Shown here: positions 45,170-57,917 of the stretch, piece after piece
Numbering within the stretch: the first letter of the stretch is position 1
How the letters are laid out: the number at the start of each line of letters is the position of its first letter
Program-made: the position numbers and the translations under genes
Notes under the pieces: model-generated
Databases searched by the model: none
Told to the model about the DNA's origin: nothing
Seen by the model: only the letters and a program-made list of their open reading frames with translations
Assembly: GCA_029959085.1 (NCBI GenBank)
Contig: JARWIR010000047.1
Location: 3,596,001-3,660,000 of the forward strand
Origin: Nemophila menziesii
Taxonomy: Eukaryota; Streptophyta; Magnoliopsida; Boraginales; Hydrophyllaceae
Direction of reading: 5' to 3'
Length of the DNA: 64,000 bases

Positions 45170-47380
45170 CTTTCCTTCCCTCTATTGTTGATCATCTTTT
45201 CACTCATCACCTCTCTCTTCTCCATTTTTTTCTCTTATCCAAATTAATTATCTCTCAAGTTTTTTTGTTTTTTTGCTGATGTTGAATAGACACCCACAAC
45301 AAAGTATTTATACAATACCAAATACCAAATGCCAAAAACCAAATTTAGTAAATAATTAATTAATTAAGACGCCTTAATTATAGACATGGTAATTTCACCT
45401 TGTAGAAGCACTTGTAATCATGACTTCATTATTTTAGTATTACAAAATGGTAATGGTAAGGGGTAATAATTCCATATCAGTTTTTCGTAATCATATACCA
45501 TATAACCAAATAAGTTAAAAATTAATATATAATATAAAACAAACTAGTCAATAATCCAGATTATCTACATAAAGAAAGAACGGTTAGGATCATCTTATAC
45601 ACAATATTTTAATCATTTGTATTATTTACATTAATTGTTTCTACTAATTTTAAAAAAAACACCTATTTGATTAGTTTTTACAATTTCCAAAATACCAATA
45701 TTGAGGAGTTATTGTTTATTAATAAGGAAAAAAATAATTGCTTTTTCCAAAAAAAAAACTTTCACTAAATAAATATTTCACTAAACAAAACTATAGACAC
45801 GTATTAGTCTTTAATATAGATAATATCTAAAACACTTTATTAAACGAAATAAATAATTATTTTTTACTATAAATGGGATTATAGAATATAAATAATTATT
45901 ATATTTGCTTAATAATACTTTGTAAAATTATATTAATGGAATTCCACATTGAATAATATAAAGAATACAAAGATTTTAATCATGAATTAGAGATACCTCT
46001 CTACACATTATAACATCCTGCCTAACACAAGGATTTGGACAATTCGACGTCTGAAAAATATGATCATACAACAAAATTAATTACATTTCCTTCACAAATT
46101 AAATTTGAAGCAAGACATATGCCCAAGCATTAGCTCAATCAGATAGTAGACTTGTAAATTGAAGCGGTACAAAATTTAAGATTTTAGAGAAAAATATCAA
46201 TCATGTAAAATAATAGTAAGGGACTTACAATTTAATCGCTATACACACCAAATTTATAACACTTATTAATAAAATTTGAAATTATACTCTAAAGATATAT
46301 ATACATACAAATTGAAAAATTATTTAAAATTATAAATTATCTTTATCATATTTCTAAGTACAAAAGAAATGATATTATAACTTCTACAATAAATTAAAAC
46401 AAGTTTAAATTTAATTAATAAATGAGTCTATGTAGATTTTGAAATAAATAGCCGGATCCAAAAATATAAATAAGGGTTGGCTTGAATAATAAGGGGGTTC
46501 CGAAATTCTTTTTTTTTTGAGTATTTAATAAAAAGAACATGTAACAAATGAATCGATATATTAAATAATATTATATAAAGATGAAAAAATTACAATTATA
46601 CTTTAGGGGTTTATATTTTCTGAAATATATTCATGATAGTGGTATTTTAAATTTTCTTACAAATATCTCTCTCAATAAAGATACACAAAAAATGATTCAA
46701 GCATTCGTCACTCATTTTATTTTTTGTAATTTAGTCTTTACAATACTCATAGTTGAAATTACCCACTCAACAGAAACATTAGTTGACAATGTTAATTCTA
46801 ACAAAACTAAGTAAACCAGCTAATGAATCAACTAAAACTAGAAATTTAAAAAAAAACAAGTTATTATCTTACAATTTTTCCTTTTAATTATTTCCTTTTT
46901 AATAAAATATATTAAATTAATCAATTAAGGAATAATTTTAATGATATAAATAAATATATATATATCGAATAATTAATATTTATTATATTAAAAAAAATTA
47001 TACAAAATACCAAATAAGAAAAATTTAACAACATATCAAAAAAATTAACAAAAAATACCTGATGGAAGATGATAAATTTCGAATACTTATTGTAATTTTA
47101 GTTTGTGTAAAAAAATTATATTGAGTTTAAAATAAGTTATTAAAATTAAAATATATAAGTAAAATTAGATTGGTTAAAAACCTAAAATAATTAAATAAAC
47201 TAATGTATGTCCGCCATTGAATAAATATTTGGTTGATCCATATACCTAACTTTCATGATTAAATGAGTAAGAATGATCTAAAAATTAAACACACTAATAT
47301 CATATTTGTTCACCGTAGGAATATATATTATTATAATTAATTGGTAAGAGTATTATTATTTTGGATTCTAACAAATTTTT
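45170..47380. other. AT-rich DNA, upstream side of the Dof relic and beyond
   Basis: No upstream Dof exon identified. 46,110-46,200 has a weak tRNA/SINE-like phrase (TAGCTCAATCAGATAG...) that I cannot confirm. The 77-codon frame at 46,581-46,814 has no recognisable domain. Otherwise unremarkable AT-rich DNA. Confidence 0.4.
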
Positions 47381-50300
47381 TGTTCCAACACCACAGTGGA
47401 AAACTTTTAACTGCATAAAAAGTATTGATTGAATTTCTTAGTACATGAGCAACATCTTCTATTGACGTTTCTATTGTAACCATATTTTGTGTTGACGAAG
47501 ATTAGCTATTGAAAGCACTCATTCATAGTAATTGAATGAGAGGTTTGAAATAAAAAAAAATAACCTACATTAATAAAATGAAATTTATATGATTCATTAA
47601 TTAATTTGTACCTTGATATAGATTTATTTATAGTTTAATACAAGTCATAGATACATGTATACAAAATTAATTGTTATTTTTAACATTGATATATATACAA
47701 ACATTATCTTAATTAATTATTTTCCAATTTATTTTAACTACGCTGGTACATTCTTGATACCTTTTTTATAACATTACAGAGTTGATGAAATTGAAACTTA
47801 CCCATAAAGTTGTAAATAAGATAACATAAGAAATATTATTTCTAGCATATAGTAGATCCATCAACAAAAAATGGAGGATTAAATGGTCGTGAATGATTAT
47901 GAAATCTTAATAACATATTAGTTCACCGTAGAAAAATATACTATAATAATTAATTTGTAAGTAATAATTTCTTCAACTGTCAAATAAAAATATGTGGTTA
48001 TGATGATGTTTCCAATGTGTTTCTCAGCTATTTTACAAGGAAAAAATATAAAATATCAACATGTATCCTTGTGTGGCAACCCAAATTTAATAAGTTATTG
48101 ATAGTGTTGTGTTTTCATCTATTTAATACCTTTGTACGGGACATATCATGTAACTTTTTCAACATCATGTAAAATGTGAACAAAAAGTTTTATTTCTTTA
48201 TCACTTCATTGAAGGTATGTTTCTTATGACAGTAACCTAATTTTATAGTGTATTATTTTTTAAATAAATAGTAATATCTGTATGAAAATGATCATTGATA
48301 AGGTTGTAAAGCATATGATACGAGAAGAATTTTGTGGCTTTATATTTTGTTTGACTAAATTAAATTCCTTATATTTATTTAAAAAATAGATAGTATTTAG
48401 TCTTGGATATCTGTTTTTAGTATAGTGGGTAAGGAGTACATATTCCCGGATTATGCGTATGGATACATGAAATAATTTGACATATTCATTTTCTATTGAA
48501 ATATACTATGGTATTGAAGTAGTACTAAATAAAAAGTTAATTTAAGAACTCTCAATGTGATAAATAAATTTTTCATCAAAGGCTCGTATGGTATTAAATT
48601 TAGAGCATTGCTATATATCACCCCTATTTGATTCATCCTTATTTCACCTCCTATGTGTCACCACCGTATGTAGCATTAAAAAAAAGTAGGAAAAAATAAT
48701 TAATTCAGAGAGAGAGAAATAATTTGATTGGGTTTTAAAACCTCCATATATGAGGTGATTTAAGGGTGAACCAATAAGGGGTGATATATATCTTTACTCT
48801 TAAACTTACACCAAATCTTAATTTCATAATTGATTACAAAATAGTAAATCATGTAAGACTTATATTCAATCTAAATAGTTAAGATATTGGGAAATGTTTT
48901 ACCTATAAATTTTTTATCACTACTACTCACTAACTATCATTTCTAAAAAAAGTGTCCTTTATAATTCATATAAAGGGATTAGGCTTTCTAAGAATAATTG
49001 ATTTCTTGTTTGAAAAGAACAATAGTATAGATATTCAAGTCATAATTTCTACTTTATTGTGTATGAGAAAACTATCTTGCGTTGGAAATTACTTGATTTG
49101 TATATGATTTAGGAATATCTACAAACTAAGGCCTTACAATATTGAATATTCAATTTAGATAAGATACATGGATGGAATACTACGTTATGTCTAAAGGTGC
49201 GAAAAACGTTTTTATTATAGTGGTTCGTTGAGCATTCCAGGTTTGTACTAAATCTAAGTTTCTCATTCCATTACACGTGTATAATTATTTGACTTACTCC
49301 TTAGTTAACTTATAGTGTGTCAATAGTTTTAAAATTATTATCCAATACATCAAATATGTAAAATTTAATGTTGCATAAATAAAGAAATAAATACCTTTAG
49401 TTGAAACATATATAATTCCTCTTGTGACATTCTCACCTGAGATTCCATGTTGAGATTTCATTAAATCTAGGATTTTTTGTAGAGGACTCAAATATTATTC
49501 CCAATATTAATTTCTAGACATCCCAAAATTCCCTCTTGAGTTTATTAATCCACTAATACGATATCTAATGAATAAATTTAATTTATATCACGATTAATAC
49601 ATTAAGGATACTATAAAAACTATTGCTAGAGAATAAATGGTCTTGTGGTTCACTCGAAGATCCCTAACGAAATTTAATATATGTCCGAGTCAATAATCAC
49701 ATTAACATTAGGATAAAAATACTATGAAAAAATATATTAAAATTTATTAGATTCTTGACATAGTAGATCAATCTATGAATATCTTGAGGAATAAATGGAT
49801 TTGAATGTTGTGAAACAACATATTAATACTATAGGAATATTTTCTATTACAAATAATTGCTAACAAATAATATTCTTGGATTGTTAAATAAAATTTATGG
49901 CACCAAACTATAGTGGGAAACTCTATGTTTTAGAGAAAACGTTGAATGAAGTTGTTAGTACATCAAAACTTCTTTAATTGACGTCATTATAATAACAACA
50001 TTTTTATGTTGATATTTCAATTTTACCCAAATTATCAACTACCTATTTTGGAAAATCAACATTAAACACTAAAAAAATCTGTAACAACATCTTGATGGAT
50101 TAATGAATTTTAGAAAATAATTCATGAGAAGTGATTGATCAATACTTTTTTAATGGCATCTAATTTCGTAACAATTTTAAAAAGAAATTGTCCTATTTTT
50201 ATTAGAATTGGTTTAAAATATTTGAATTTTCAGTGAAAGTGTATTGTATTTGGTTGAAATTAATATGTAATATTTCTAAGCTTGTGTCATTTTACACAAG

Positions 50301-51150
50301 AGAGATAGAGATAACCTAATAATAACACCAACTTGTAATAATCACAATAGTAGTATAAGACAAATGTAATATAGAAATAGAAAAATATAAATAAATAACT
50401 TTCTTTGATCAAATAGCAACCTAATGTATTATAGATCTATACAAGTAACTACGACATGTACTAAAAATTATCCATAATTCACCCATATATATTCAAACTT
50501 AATAAATTATTTAATAAGTATTCCTGAATATATTATTTTCCCTTTTTTCTTTATAATGTTGGTATTTGATACTTAACTTTATAAAAATATAAAATCATAA
50601 AATTGAAACATGTCCTCAATATTATAAATATAATAAACTTTGATAAATATCTATAGATACTAGATATATTTAAATAAAAATTTGGGATTAAATGAATTGA
50701 AATTATTTTAGAAGAAAACATTAATACCATATTTGTTCACCATAGAAACAAATACTATTACAATTAATTTGTAAAGAATAATATTATTGGATACTCCAAT
50801 ATACTTTTTGGCCTAACACCATAATGGAAAAATCCTAGTGATATACAAAATATTAAATGAAGTTGTTAGTACATGAATAATATCTACCATTGATATCTCT
50901 GTATCAACCACATATTTTGATGACATATCCATTTTACGCATATTATCATCCAATTGTTCTTAAAAATAAATATCAACCAATAAAAAATATGCAATATCAT
51001 TATTTATTGATAATGTTTTATCACCCGAATATAGTTCAATATAGAATCAAGCAACTTACACAACTTACTCTCAAACTTTATAAATTAGGATTTAGATTAC
51101 ATCTAAAACTATACTTTCATTAATAATAACACAATAAAAGAAGATATATA
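47380..51150. repeat. Old dispersed repeat family (~0.5 kb units), central cluster
   Basis: Diverged units at ~47,390-47,620, 49,900-50,340 and 50,810-51,120. They share phrases such as GTTAGTACATGAGTAACATCT, ATTGACATCTCTATTAACC and TTTTAGTGAAA...TTAGATTTGG. The same family occurs at ~1,345-1,800, 3,605-4,030, 59,610-60,110, 60,370-60,700 and 61,140-62,540. No coding frame survives across units; its nature (old retroelement or satellite-like) is unclear. Confidence 0.5.
48603..48799. mobile_element. Tourist-like (PIF/Harbinger) MITE
   Basis: A 197-bp element with long imperfect inverted repeats. Left GAGCATTGCTATATATCACC, then CCTATTTGATTCATCC; right, read in reverse complement, GAGTAAAGATATATATCACC, then CCTTATTGGTTCACCC. 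It is flanked by TTA on both sides (48,600-48,602 and 48,800-48,802), the 3-bp TWA target duplication of PIF/Harbinger. The interior carries an AGAGAGAGAG run and no coding capacity. Confidence 0.85.
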
Positions 51151-51559
51151 GAGATAAGTGAATAATGTTGTTCATCTCCAAACTTCAAGATATATATATA
51201 TACACTTTTTATTAGGTTTTTAATCTAATCCATTTAAATAGATAAGGGATCAAAGGGTGAAACCCATCTACGTAATATTTTGGTTGACACAATTGTTTTA
51301 GTAAATGGACTTAAAAAACAACATGAATAACAAATGAGGTGAAATTACAAAGATCAACAACCCAAATATTTTAGCAACCAATAAAGAATATTAGAATTTT
51401 TATTTACCTAATACATCAATCTACACCTTATAGTACAAGGCAGCTTTGTCAAGACATAACATCTTCATCATTCGGGTACCGTTCATATTTTTTCAAACTA
51501 GCCCACTCATCACAAATTCTATGAACATGTTAAACAATGTATAAACCTTAACAAACATA

Positions 51560-52141
51560 CAACAAGCTCAATAGATATATTTAAATTTGCTGATATTGAA
51601 GATCTAAGTGCACATATCTAAAGGATAGTCTTTAAGTATATATTCTAATTAACATATTATATTCAAAGGCAAGATAATTTCTAAAGAATTAAAAATTTAT
51701 CATCGACATGCCTAGTTTTTTCTTGGTACATATGGTGTTTCCTTAATTGAATAGAACTCTATTAGAAGTATAGTAACAATTGACTTAGTCAACTTCAACT
51801 CATTAATCATTCTCCATAATTAAATAAATTTTTTAAAGAAATTACATATGTCAACATACTCATATTCTGTAGTAGATAATTCTAGTAAAGGATGCAACCA
51901 AGATTTACATGTAATGCAATTTTTACCAACTATTCAACTAGAAGAAGTAGTGGACTTCCTAGATTTTCTATACTAGCAAAATCATCATCTCCATAACCAA
52001 CTAACTAAAAGCCACATTCCAACTACCATAACAAATACCAACATCAAGTCTACTTTAACAATAGATACGACGATTTTTTATGTAGTTGAATAGTCCATGC
52101 CACTATTACACATAAACCTACTAAGGAATGTGATTGTATTA
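51560..52141 (-). pseudogene. Ty1/copia retrotransposon relic (end of RT to RNase H)
   Basis: On the minus strand from ~52,141: SRFMCNS-MDYS corresponds to the SRFM-P...H motif, LDVGICYG to the LKGTxDxGxxY segment, GYGDDDFAS to GYxDADxAG, and ITCKSWLHPLLELSTTEYEY to the ISWxSxxQxxxxLSTTEAEY RNase H motif. Weaker similarity continues to ~51,560. Frames shift several times and stops are present. It stops at the CACTA-type end at 52,143; upstream RT, integrase and gag parts are not visible in the window. Confidence 0.75.
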
Positions 52142-52142
52142 T

Positions 52143-52440
52143 AACTACAAGAAAACAGAGAAAAAACGACGCTATTTTTGGCTTTCGACGACGCAAACGG
52201 CGCGTCCCCAAAAATTTTGCCGACGCGCTACGCTGCGTCAGCTATGCGACCGTCGTTTTATATTAACAACGCTGATCGCGAAGCGTCTCTATTAAGTTGT
52301 GATATTAGGGACGCATGTTACCAAGCGTCGTTAATTAGTATAGCGTCGCCAATTTGTTATAGACATTACGGACGCTATTGCTTCACGCGTCCCGAATGTC
52401 TTAAAGTAAATGACAACGCTTTTTAACTAAGCGTCGGCCA
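52143..52440 (+). mobile_element. CACTA-type terminus with GACGC/GCGTC subterminal repeats
   Basis: ACTACAAGAAAACAG at 52,144 equals the common CACTACAAGAAAA end with the first C changed to A. It is followed for ~290 bp by at least twelve GACGC, GCGTC or CGACG motifs in both orientations, a sharp GC island. This reads as a terminal plus subterminal region of an element extending to the right. The 82-codon frame at 52,178-52,426 is a by-product. The opposite end was not found. Confidence 0.75.
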
Positions 52441-52492
52441 TTTAGTGGGGTATAGTGGGATATGTGTCGACACACATCAGACTTGCGTCCTC

Positions 52493-52530
52493 AATCTTTA
52501 GTTACAATTCCTGTTCTCCACTCAATGTTA
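52493..52530 (-). repeat. Extra copy of part of the p24 exon
   Basis: About 38 bp (CAATCTTTAGTTACAATTCC then TGTTCTCCACTCAATGTT) nearly identical to 53,281-53,318, which encodes the WRTG...TKDW part of the p24 relic. Same orientation, 788 bp away, lying beyond the 3' end of the relic. Confidence 0.8.
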
Positions 52531-52808
52531 TTACTGCAAACTTTTGCTCTAAATAATGCACAAAAAATATAAGTCAAAGCAATCACTTACGGTTACAGCA
52601 CCACAGGCTAAAAACTGCTTTCATATCAACATTTTTTATAAAGAACAAAATATCCATCAATTTTAAGTCAAAACATTAGATCCCATCTCTACATGTACGA
52701 CACTAAAGAAGCTATGCTCTCATATACCATATCAAAATTCTGAACTAGACTCAAAAGTAACTACATAACTAAAAAGGTTGATGCTAAAAAATGAATGAAC
52801 AAGCCAGC

Positions 52809-53321
52809 CTATATCAATTTCTTCTTTTGGAAATATCGCTTCAAGTAAAGTATTTGTTTGACCAATTGAAGCACCAATGCAAACTGCAAATGACATTATA
52901 CTGTACCATGCCACCCTAGTGTTTGTCGTTTCACTTACAGACCACATGACAGATTGTCTGCAAACCATAATTTGTTAGGGACTGAAAAAAATACGAGGGG
53001 GCGAAAAAGCAAATTAGATAGCAAATTAGATATCATGCCGTTTCAAAAAGATAACACTTACTTAGACTTGAGATACAAAATATTTTCATGGATAGCTTTC
53101 ACTGTTGCTTCAAGCTTTGCAAGCTCAAGCTCAAATCCCTACAAAAAGCATGAAAAGTTTAAATACTTTAATTACGTTGATTCCCCTATGGTAAGAAGAG
53201 ATTGCTATTAGGGACTAAATAAGTAAATACTAGCTAGAATATTCTAACCTCAGAGTTTTTCTTTTCTGGACACGGATGCCCAATCTTTAGTTGCAACTCC
53301 TGTTCTCCACTCAATGTTCAT
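52809..53321 (-). pseudogene. p24 (EMP24/GP25L family, delta-like) gene fragment, three exons
   Basis: p24 proteins are type I membrane cargo receptors of COPI and COPII vesicles between ER and Golgi. Three minus-strand exon pieces are visible. The first (53,321-53,249) reads NIEWRTGVATKDWASVSRKE, the end of the GOLD domain and start of the coiled coil, with a stop or 1-bp insertion before its GTTAG donor. The second (53,138-53,062) reads GFELELAKLEATVKAIHENI then LYLKS, with a GTAAGT donor. The third (52,957-52,809) reads VSETTNTRVAWYSIMS and the start of the membrane helix, and after a one-base frame change LKRYFQKKKLI and TAG. The aromatic-plus-KKLI tail is the COP-binding and ER-retrieval signal of the family. 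Introns are kept, so this is a DNA-level copy. It lies beside a CACTA-type end, suggesting capture. Earlier exons (signal peptide, most of GOLD) were not found. Confidence 0.88.
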
Positions 53322-53867
53322 ACTTATCGTCCGTTAAAATATATATTTACCATCTCCACCAAAAAATAATCTCTAACTTGGGTCATCTCTAGCTGTTGCA
53401 CTAAATTGATATTTACTGCCAAATAAAATAATCAAACAAGTCCGTAAATATACCATAACATATGATACGGTGGAAAATATATATTTATCACATTCCCAAA
53501 AATATACGATCACATTTGCGAATCAAGTCCTATAACACAAGAAAATATTAAATTTACGTTAATATTATATAGGTAGTGAAATTAAGCATTAGGTCTACAA
53601 TGTATATATACAAATTTGGTCTAGTAATAATCATGGCATACATGTATGAATCTATAACATTTGTATAATGTAAATGATCGATTTTTAGTTATTTTTTCTC
53701 AAATTAATTTAATAATTATGATAATTGATGAAATTCGTGTTCTTTTTTTGCAATTGGCGAAAAACTTATACCGAATAAAAATAAGCTTTTCTAAATGTGA
53801 AATCAATCAAAGATTTGAAATTTCATAATATTAATGTTTATTTTATGTTTATGTTTGTATTTTGTAG
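53322..53867. other. AT-rich DNA upstream of the p24 fragment
   Basis: The first ~90 bp may contain decayed coding sequence just upstream of the p24 piece (minus strand, TTTAGTGCAACAGC), but I cannot align it. The rest shows nothing, and no second CACTA end. Confidence 0.35.
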
Positions 53868-53924
53868 AGGATTTATGGGATAGAATCCAGCATCTTTCCA
53901 AACGTGGATGGAAATTTGATAGAG
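53868..53924 (+). other. Exon-like 57-bp stretch, unidentified
   Basis: Preceded by a T-rich tract and AG, followed by GTAATC. In one frame it reads DLWDRIQHLSKRGWKFDR, a composition typical of a real protein. A looser coding-like stretch (YRIQKYEDELE) lies at ~54,108-54,140. It could be an exon of the same unidentified gene as the relics at 57.9-58.7 kb, but nothing connects them directly. Confidence 0.25.
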
Positions 53925-55055
53925 GTAATCTTTTAATTATATTTTTTATTTTTCTTGTTTTATCCTCAGTCATTTCTCCTATTCCTTGCAATTATATTTC
54001 CAAATTGAAATAATTTTATAATTATCTTGGATATAAATTTTTTATAATATGAAACTAAGTTTCGTTATTATTTTGAATACGTTTTTATTTTGCCAACTAC
54101 AATAGCCTATAGAATACAAAAGTATGAAGATGAGTTGGAGTAGCCTCAGAGGATAAGAAGGTTTTTTTTATATATTCCCTGCTAGTAAACTTAAGGTTTG
54201 GTATAATCTCTTTCAATATATTATACACAACTTCGTACCTATGTAGCGTTGCTATAAGTTATCATTTTCCAACATGTGTAATTTCGGGATTTTTAACATA
54301 TAGATTATTTTGTGGCTAACAGTATTTACGATGTTCTCTTGTACTTAGATGGTGGTGTAGTAAAATGTATTGATTTAAGTTTTTTTTATTAGCTTACTAA
54401 ATGACAATATAATACACATTGGTTATGAATCATTGGGTATTTACGTAATTAATAATAGGAAAAATTCCTTGAAGTATCCCTCTTTTTTCGGTTTTGTGTT
54501 AGCACGTCTTTGGCACATGGTAGTAAAATTTGATGCAGAAACTAACTAGGATGAAGATAAAGCTAGAGGACAATTTAAGTAACTTACAAAGTTCATTCCC
54601 TTTAGCAGTTTCAACTTTTTAGGCTGAGAGAATATATATTATACTCACCTTATGGTTTATGAAATTTATTTTGATGAAGTTGATAAGGTGAAGTTATTTT
54701 CCTATAAATTTAATTTCATTATAGATCCCTCTATTATCCAATAATGGAACTTTTGGTTCCAATAATATGCAGAAGATGCACAATAAATCTATATATTATG
54801 CGACAGTTTCACTCTACATACAAAAATATGCATATTTCAGTTAGGTCCCTATATATTGCCAACGTTTCAATATAATTACCTATATCCTATGAAATTTCTC
54901 ATTCAAGGGAACAACCTATAGGTCGAGTACCAAAAAGAAATTTTGCTCTTAAATATAAAGGATTTAATTTAATTTTCAAGAGTAATAATTATATATTAAA
55001 AAAGATGAAGATCTTTGAATAACAAGGCAAATGGTTAGTATTTATCTTCTCTTGT
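53925..55055. other. AT-rich DNA, nothing firmly recognised
   Basis: 54,720-54,900 contains short phrases like TTAGGTCCCTATATATTGCC that echo the ATATAGGG minisatellite family, too loosely to assign. No open frame of note. Confidence 0.35.
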
Positions 55056-56440
55056 GCTGAAGAAATAACAAGGAAAATGGTTAAGTTTTCTCTTCTCTTG
55101 ATCTCATAACTTGTGGATTTTCATAATTCTCAATGTATTAATCATTTTCAATAAGTGTAGTAAAATACATTTACTTATTATTCACCACCTCCATCTTACT
55201 ATTCTCATTAAAGTCAACTATAACCAAAATTACTATATTCCTACAAGCGATATGTCATTCATAGGTTCTTCTTGGTGGCTTACCAAATATTTAATGAACC
55301 GTGTCACCTTTTGCCGTCTTTTCAAGTTAGGAGACTAAACTATGTAAATATTAGGAATTGTTAATTATTTTCGTCATTGTTAGGGAGCAGTTGTTTCCTT
55401 TGAGATTTTCATATTTAAGATCTAATTGCTGAAAAATAGCCAAAAATATGTTGTCTGTGCTTATCAGTGACTTGTGGATCTTTTGGTTAAACATCTTTTT
55501 TTAATTAATATAAAAAAATTATAAGATTAGTTGTCTATTAAAAACATCTTATTCGATGGTTCACATCATAATTGAATCAATTTAGATGATAAAAAGAGAA
55601 ATATTTATCAACCAAAAATATACTATAAAGTTAATATGGAACCCTAATTTTCCTTAACCGCTTCTATCCTATCCACCTTCATATTTTTTCTTCTCTGTAC
55701 CTTCATATTTTTTTCCCAGCTACTTTCGTATTTTTTCTGATCAACCTTCAAATTTATATGAAAATTTCATCTCTTTTTCACATTTACCCAATATCAAATC
55801 ATACCCATCAATTTTATTCTCTTGAATTTATTTATAGTCTCAGTAATTTGACCGCAAGTTTACAGGTATAATCTATACTTGCACAACTATTTTCATTCTA
55901 TAAAAAATATATTTGAATTTAAAATTGAATATATTAATTTGTGCATTTTTTATTAAATATTTACAAACAATCAATTAAAAGTTACATATAATGGAAATTT
56001 TTTCCTCTAAGATATTTATATGAGAATTTGGTTTGAGATTATAATTATGATTAATATCATTATTTATAAAAATGGAATTTTCAAAAATAATGTCTATAAT
56101 TTTTGTATTATATTCTACGATATTATAAAATATTTGTTGATAAAGTATAGTTTCAAAATAAAAGCCATACCTTTAACAGGATTATTTTTATAGGATAGGT
56201 CATACTCTAGTTATTATATCTTAATACAGATAATTGAAAATTTTAAATCAAATAATTACATATAGGTACATGTATATACATTAAAAATAAATATACATTA
56301 GATATAAAAAAATGGTCAAATATGGTTTCTGCTAATATTGTCTTTCAATATATATGTGTTGTATTTTTATGAATTATATTGAAAATTATATGAGTTATTT
56401 GTTAATAGTTTTTATTTTCTCGAAAATTCATAAATATATA
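55056..56440. repeat. Block E, second copy
   Basis: Collinear with 5,646-7,088 without the SINE and with an ~80-bp deletion near 55,445. The end of similarity near 56,440 corresponds to the 7,088 junction in the left arm. The frame at 55,111-55,338 is not conserved in the other copies. Confidence 0.75.
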
Positions 56441-57917
56441 TATATAATATTATCTTATCTGAATGTAGATAAATATTATGTAAAATCAAATAACTATATA
56501 TATATTATATATATTGAATATCAAATTACATTGTTAATATACTATTGATGTGAAGTTTTTTGTTCTTAATGAAGTTAAGAAAGTTATATAACTAGATTAG
56601 ATTAAAATTAATTTGTGAGAAAAATAATTTTAAACATTCAATATTTATTTACTTGTATTTTATTTAATATTATAGTGTACTGGAATGTTCAGCAATCAAA
56701 AAGAAATTTAAGTTAAATATATTTTTTATGAATTATGTCAACCAAATTTTATATATTTATCTATATTATATTAGTTTGAAAGAATATTACAGTTCAGTGC
56801 ACACATAAATCTATCTTTTGTATATATTACAAGAATACTATTTTTTCTGCAGAAAAAATTTATGTTTATACTTTTTAGAATACATAAGAAGATCATATTA
56901 TGATTGTTGAGCGTGACATTTCAAGACATTTCTATGAGGTTAGTTTGTTTTACTATATTTGTGTTATATATTAAAATATATTTTCGAAGTATAAGTTTTC
57001 TATTTTCACTTATTTTACTTGAAATACGTAATCTCTTTAATGAGAAAAGGTAATGTGATTATTTTGTAAGTTATTTTAGATTTTCAATTTAACATATGTT
57101 TTTACATAATTTAATGTAGACTATGTTAAACTATAGAAAGTAAGAAATTATTTAATTACTATACATGTTTGATTTACTAATCACACACTAATCTTATGAT
57201 ACCTAACTTCTAAAAACAATTGAATTGTGTATCAAATCCACATTTTCAACAAAATAGATAATAGTTATTAGTTGATAACACTTATAATAAACTATATAAA
57301 TTCTAGAATCGTTTAATTAAAGTACAAGTTTGGTTGACTAATTGAACAAAAATCCTTTCATACCAAACTGAACCTTCAATTGTATCACTCAAAATTAAAT
57401 ACTTTTTGCCTTTCTACTTGATAAAAAATATAGAATTGTAATTGTAATGTTAGATGATTCTCTCATGGTTATAATTATTTAACATATCATACATGTATTT
57501 AAATTATACTTAAATGAAATTAAAGCTCTTTGTATTTTTTTCATAATTAAATTAAAGGATTCAATCTGAGTTAAATAATCATGATTTCATTCATATTTTT
57601 CTAATATGTCATATTACTAATATCAAACCTATCAATTTGCTGAATAATAGCCACATGCAAACCATAAATGTATTAAAATGAATTTGTTTTTGAGGTAAAC
57701 ATGTACTAATTGATAATTCATAATTTCATCTTTTTTTCCATGTACCAAATATATTATATAAACTCGAAATAAATAGATATTTTTCAGAACTAAGTTCACT
57801 CCTTTAAATTTATAGAATCACCCAAAAAGTTCATTATATTAATTTATTTTAATGTTTCTTTTTGCATTTTATTTAAATTTTTTATAATCTTTATCAATCT
57901 TTTTTATCATATTATAG
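56441..57917. other. AT-rich DNA with one possible exon
   Basis: At ~56,888-56,938 a frame EDHIMIVERDISRHFYE ends at GGTTAG, donor-like. It is preceded in frame by TAA and has no good acceptor, so it is weak evidence for an exon. The remaining ~1.4 kb shows only AT-rich DNA. Confidence 0.3.

Noticed and set aside
46110..46200. tRNA- or SINE-like phrase TAGCTCAATCAGATAG
   Set aside because: Only a loose A-box likeness; no B box or cloverleaf could be drawn.
46581..46814. 77-codon frame
   Set aside because: No domain, no relative, composition of chance AT-rich coding.
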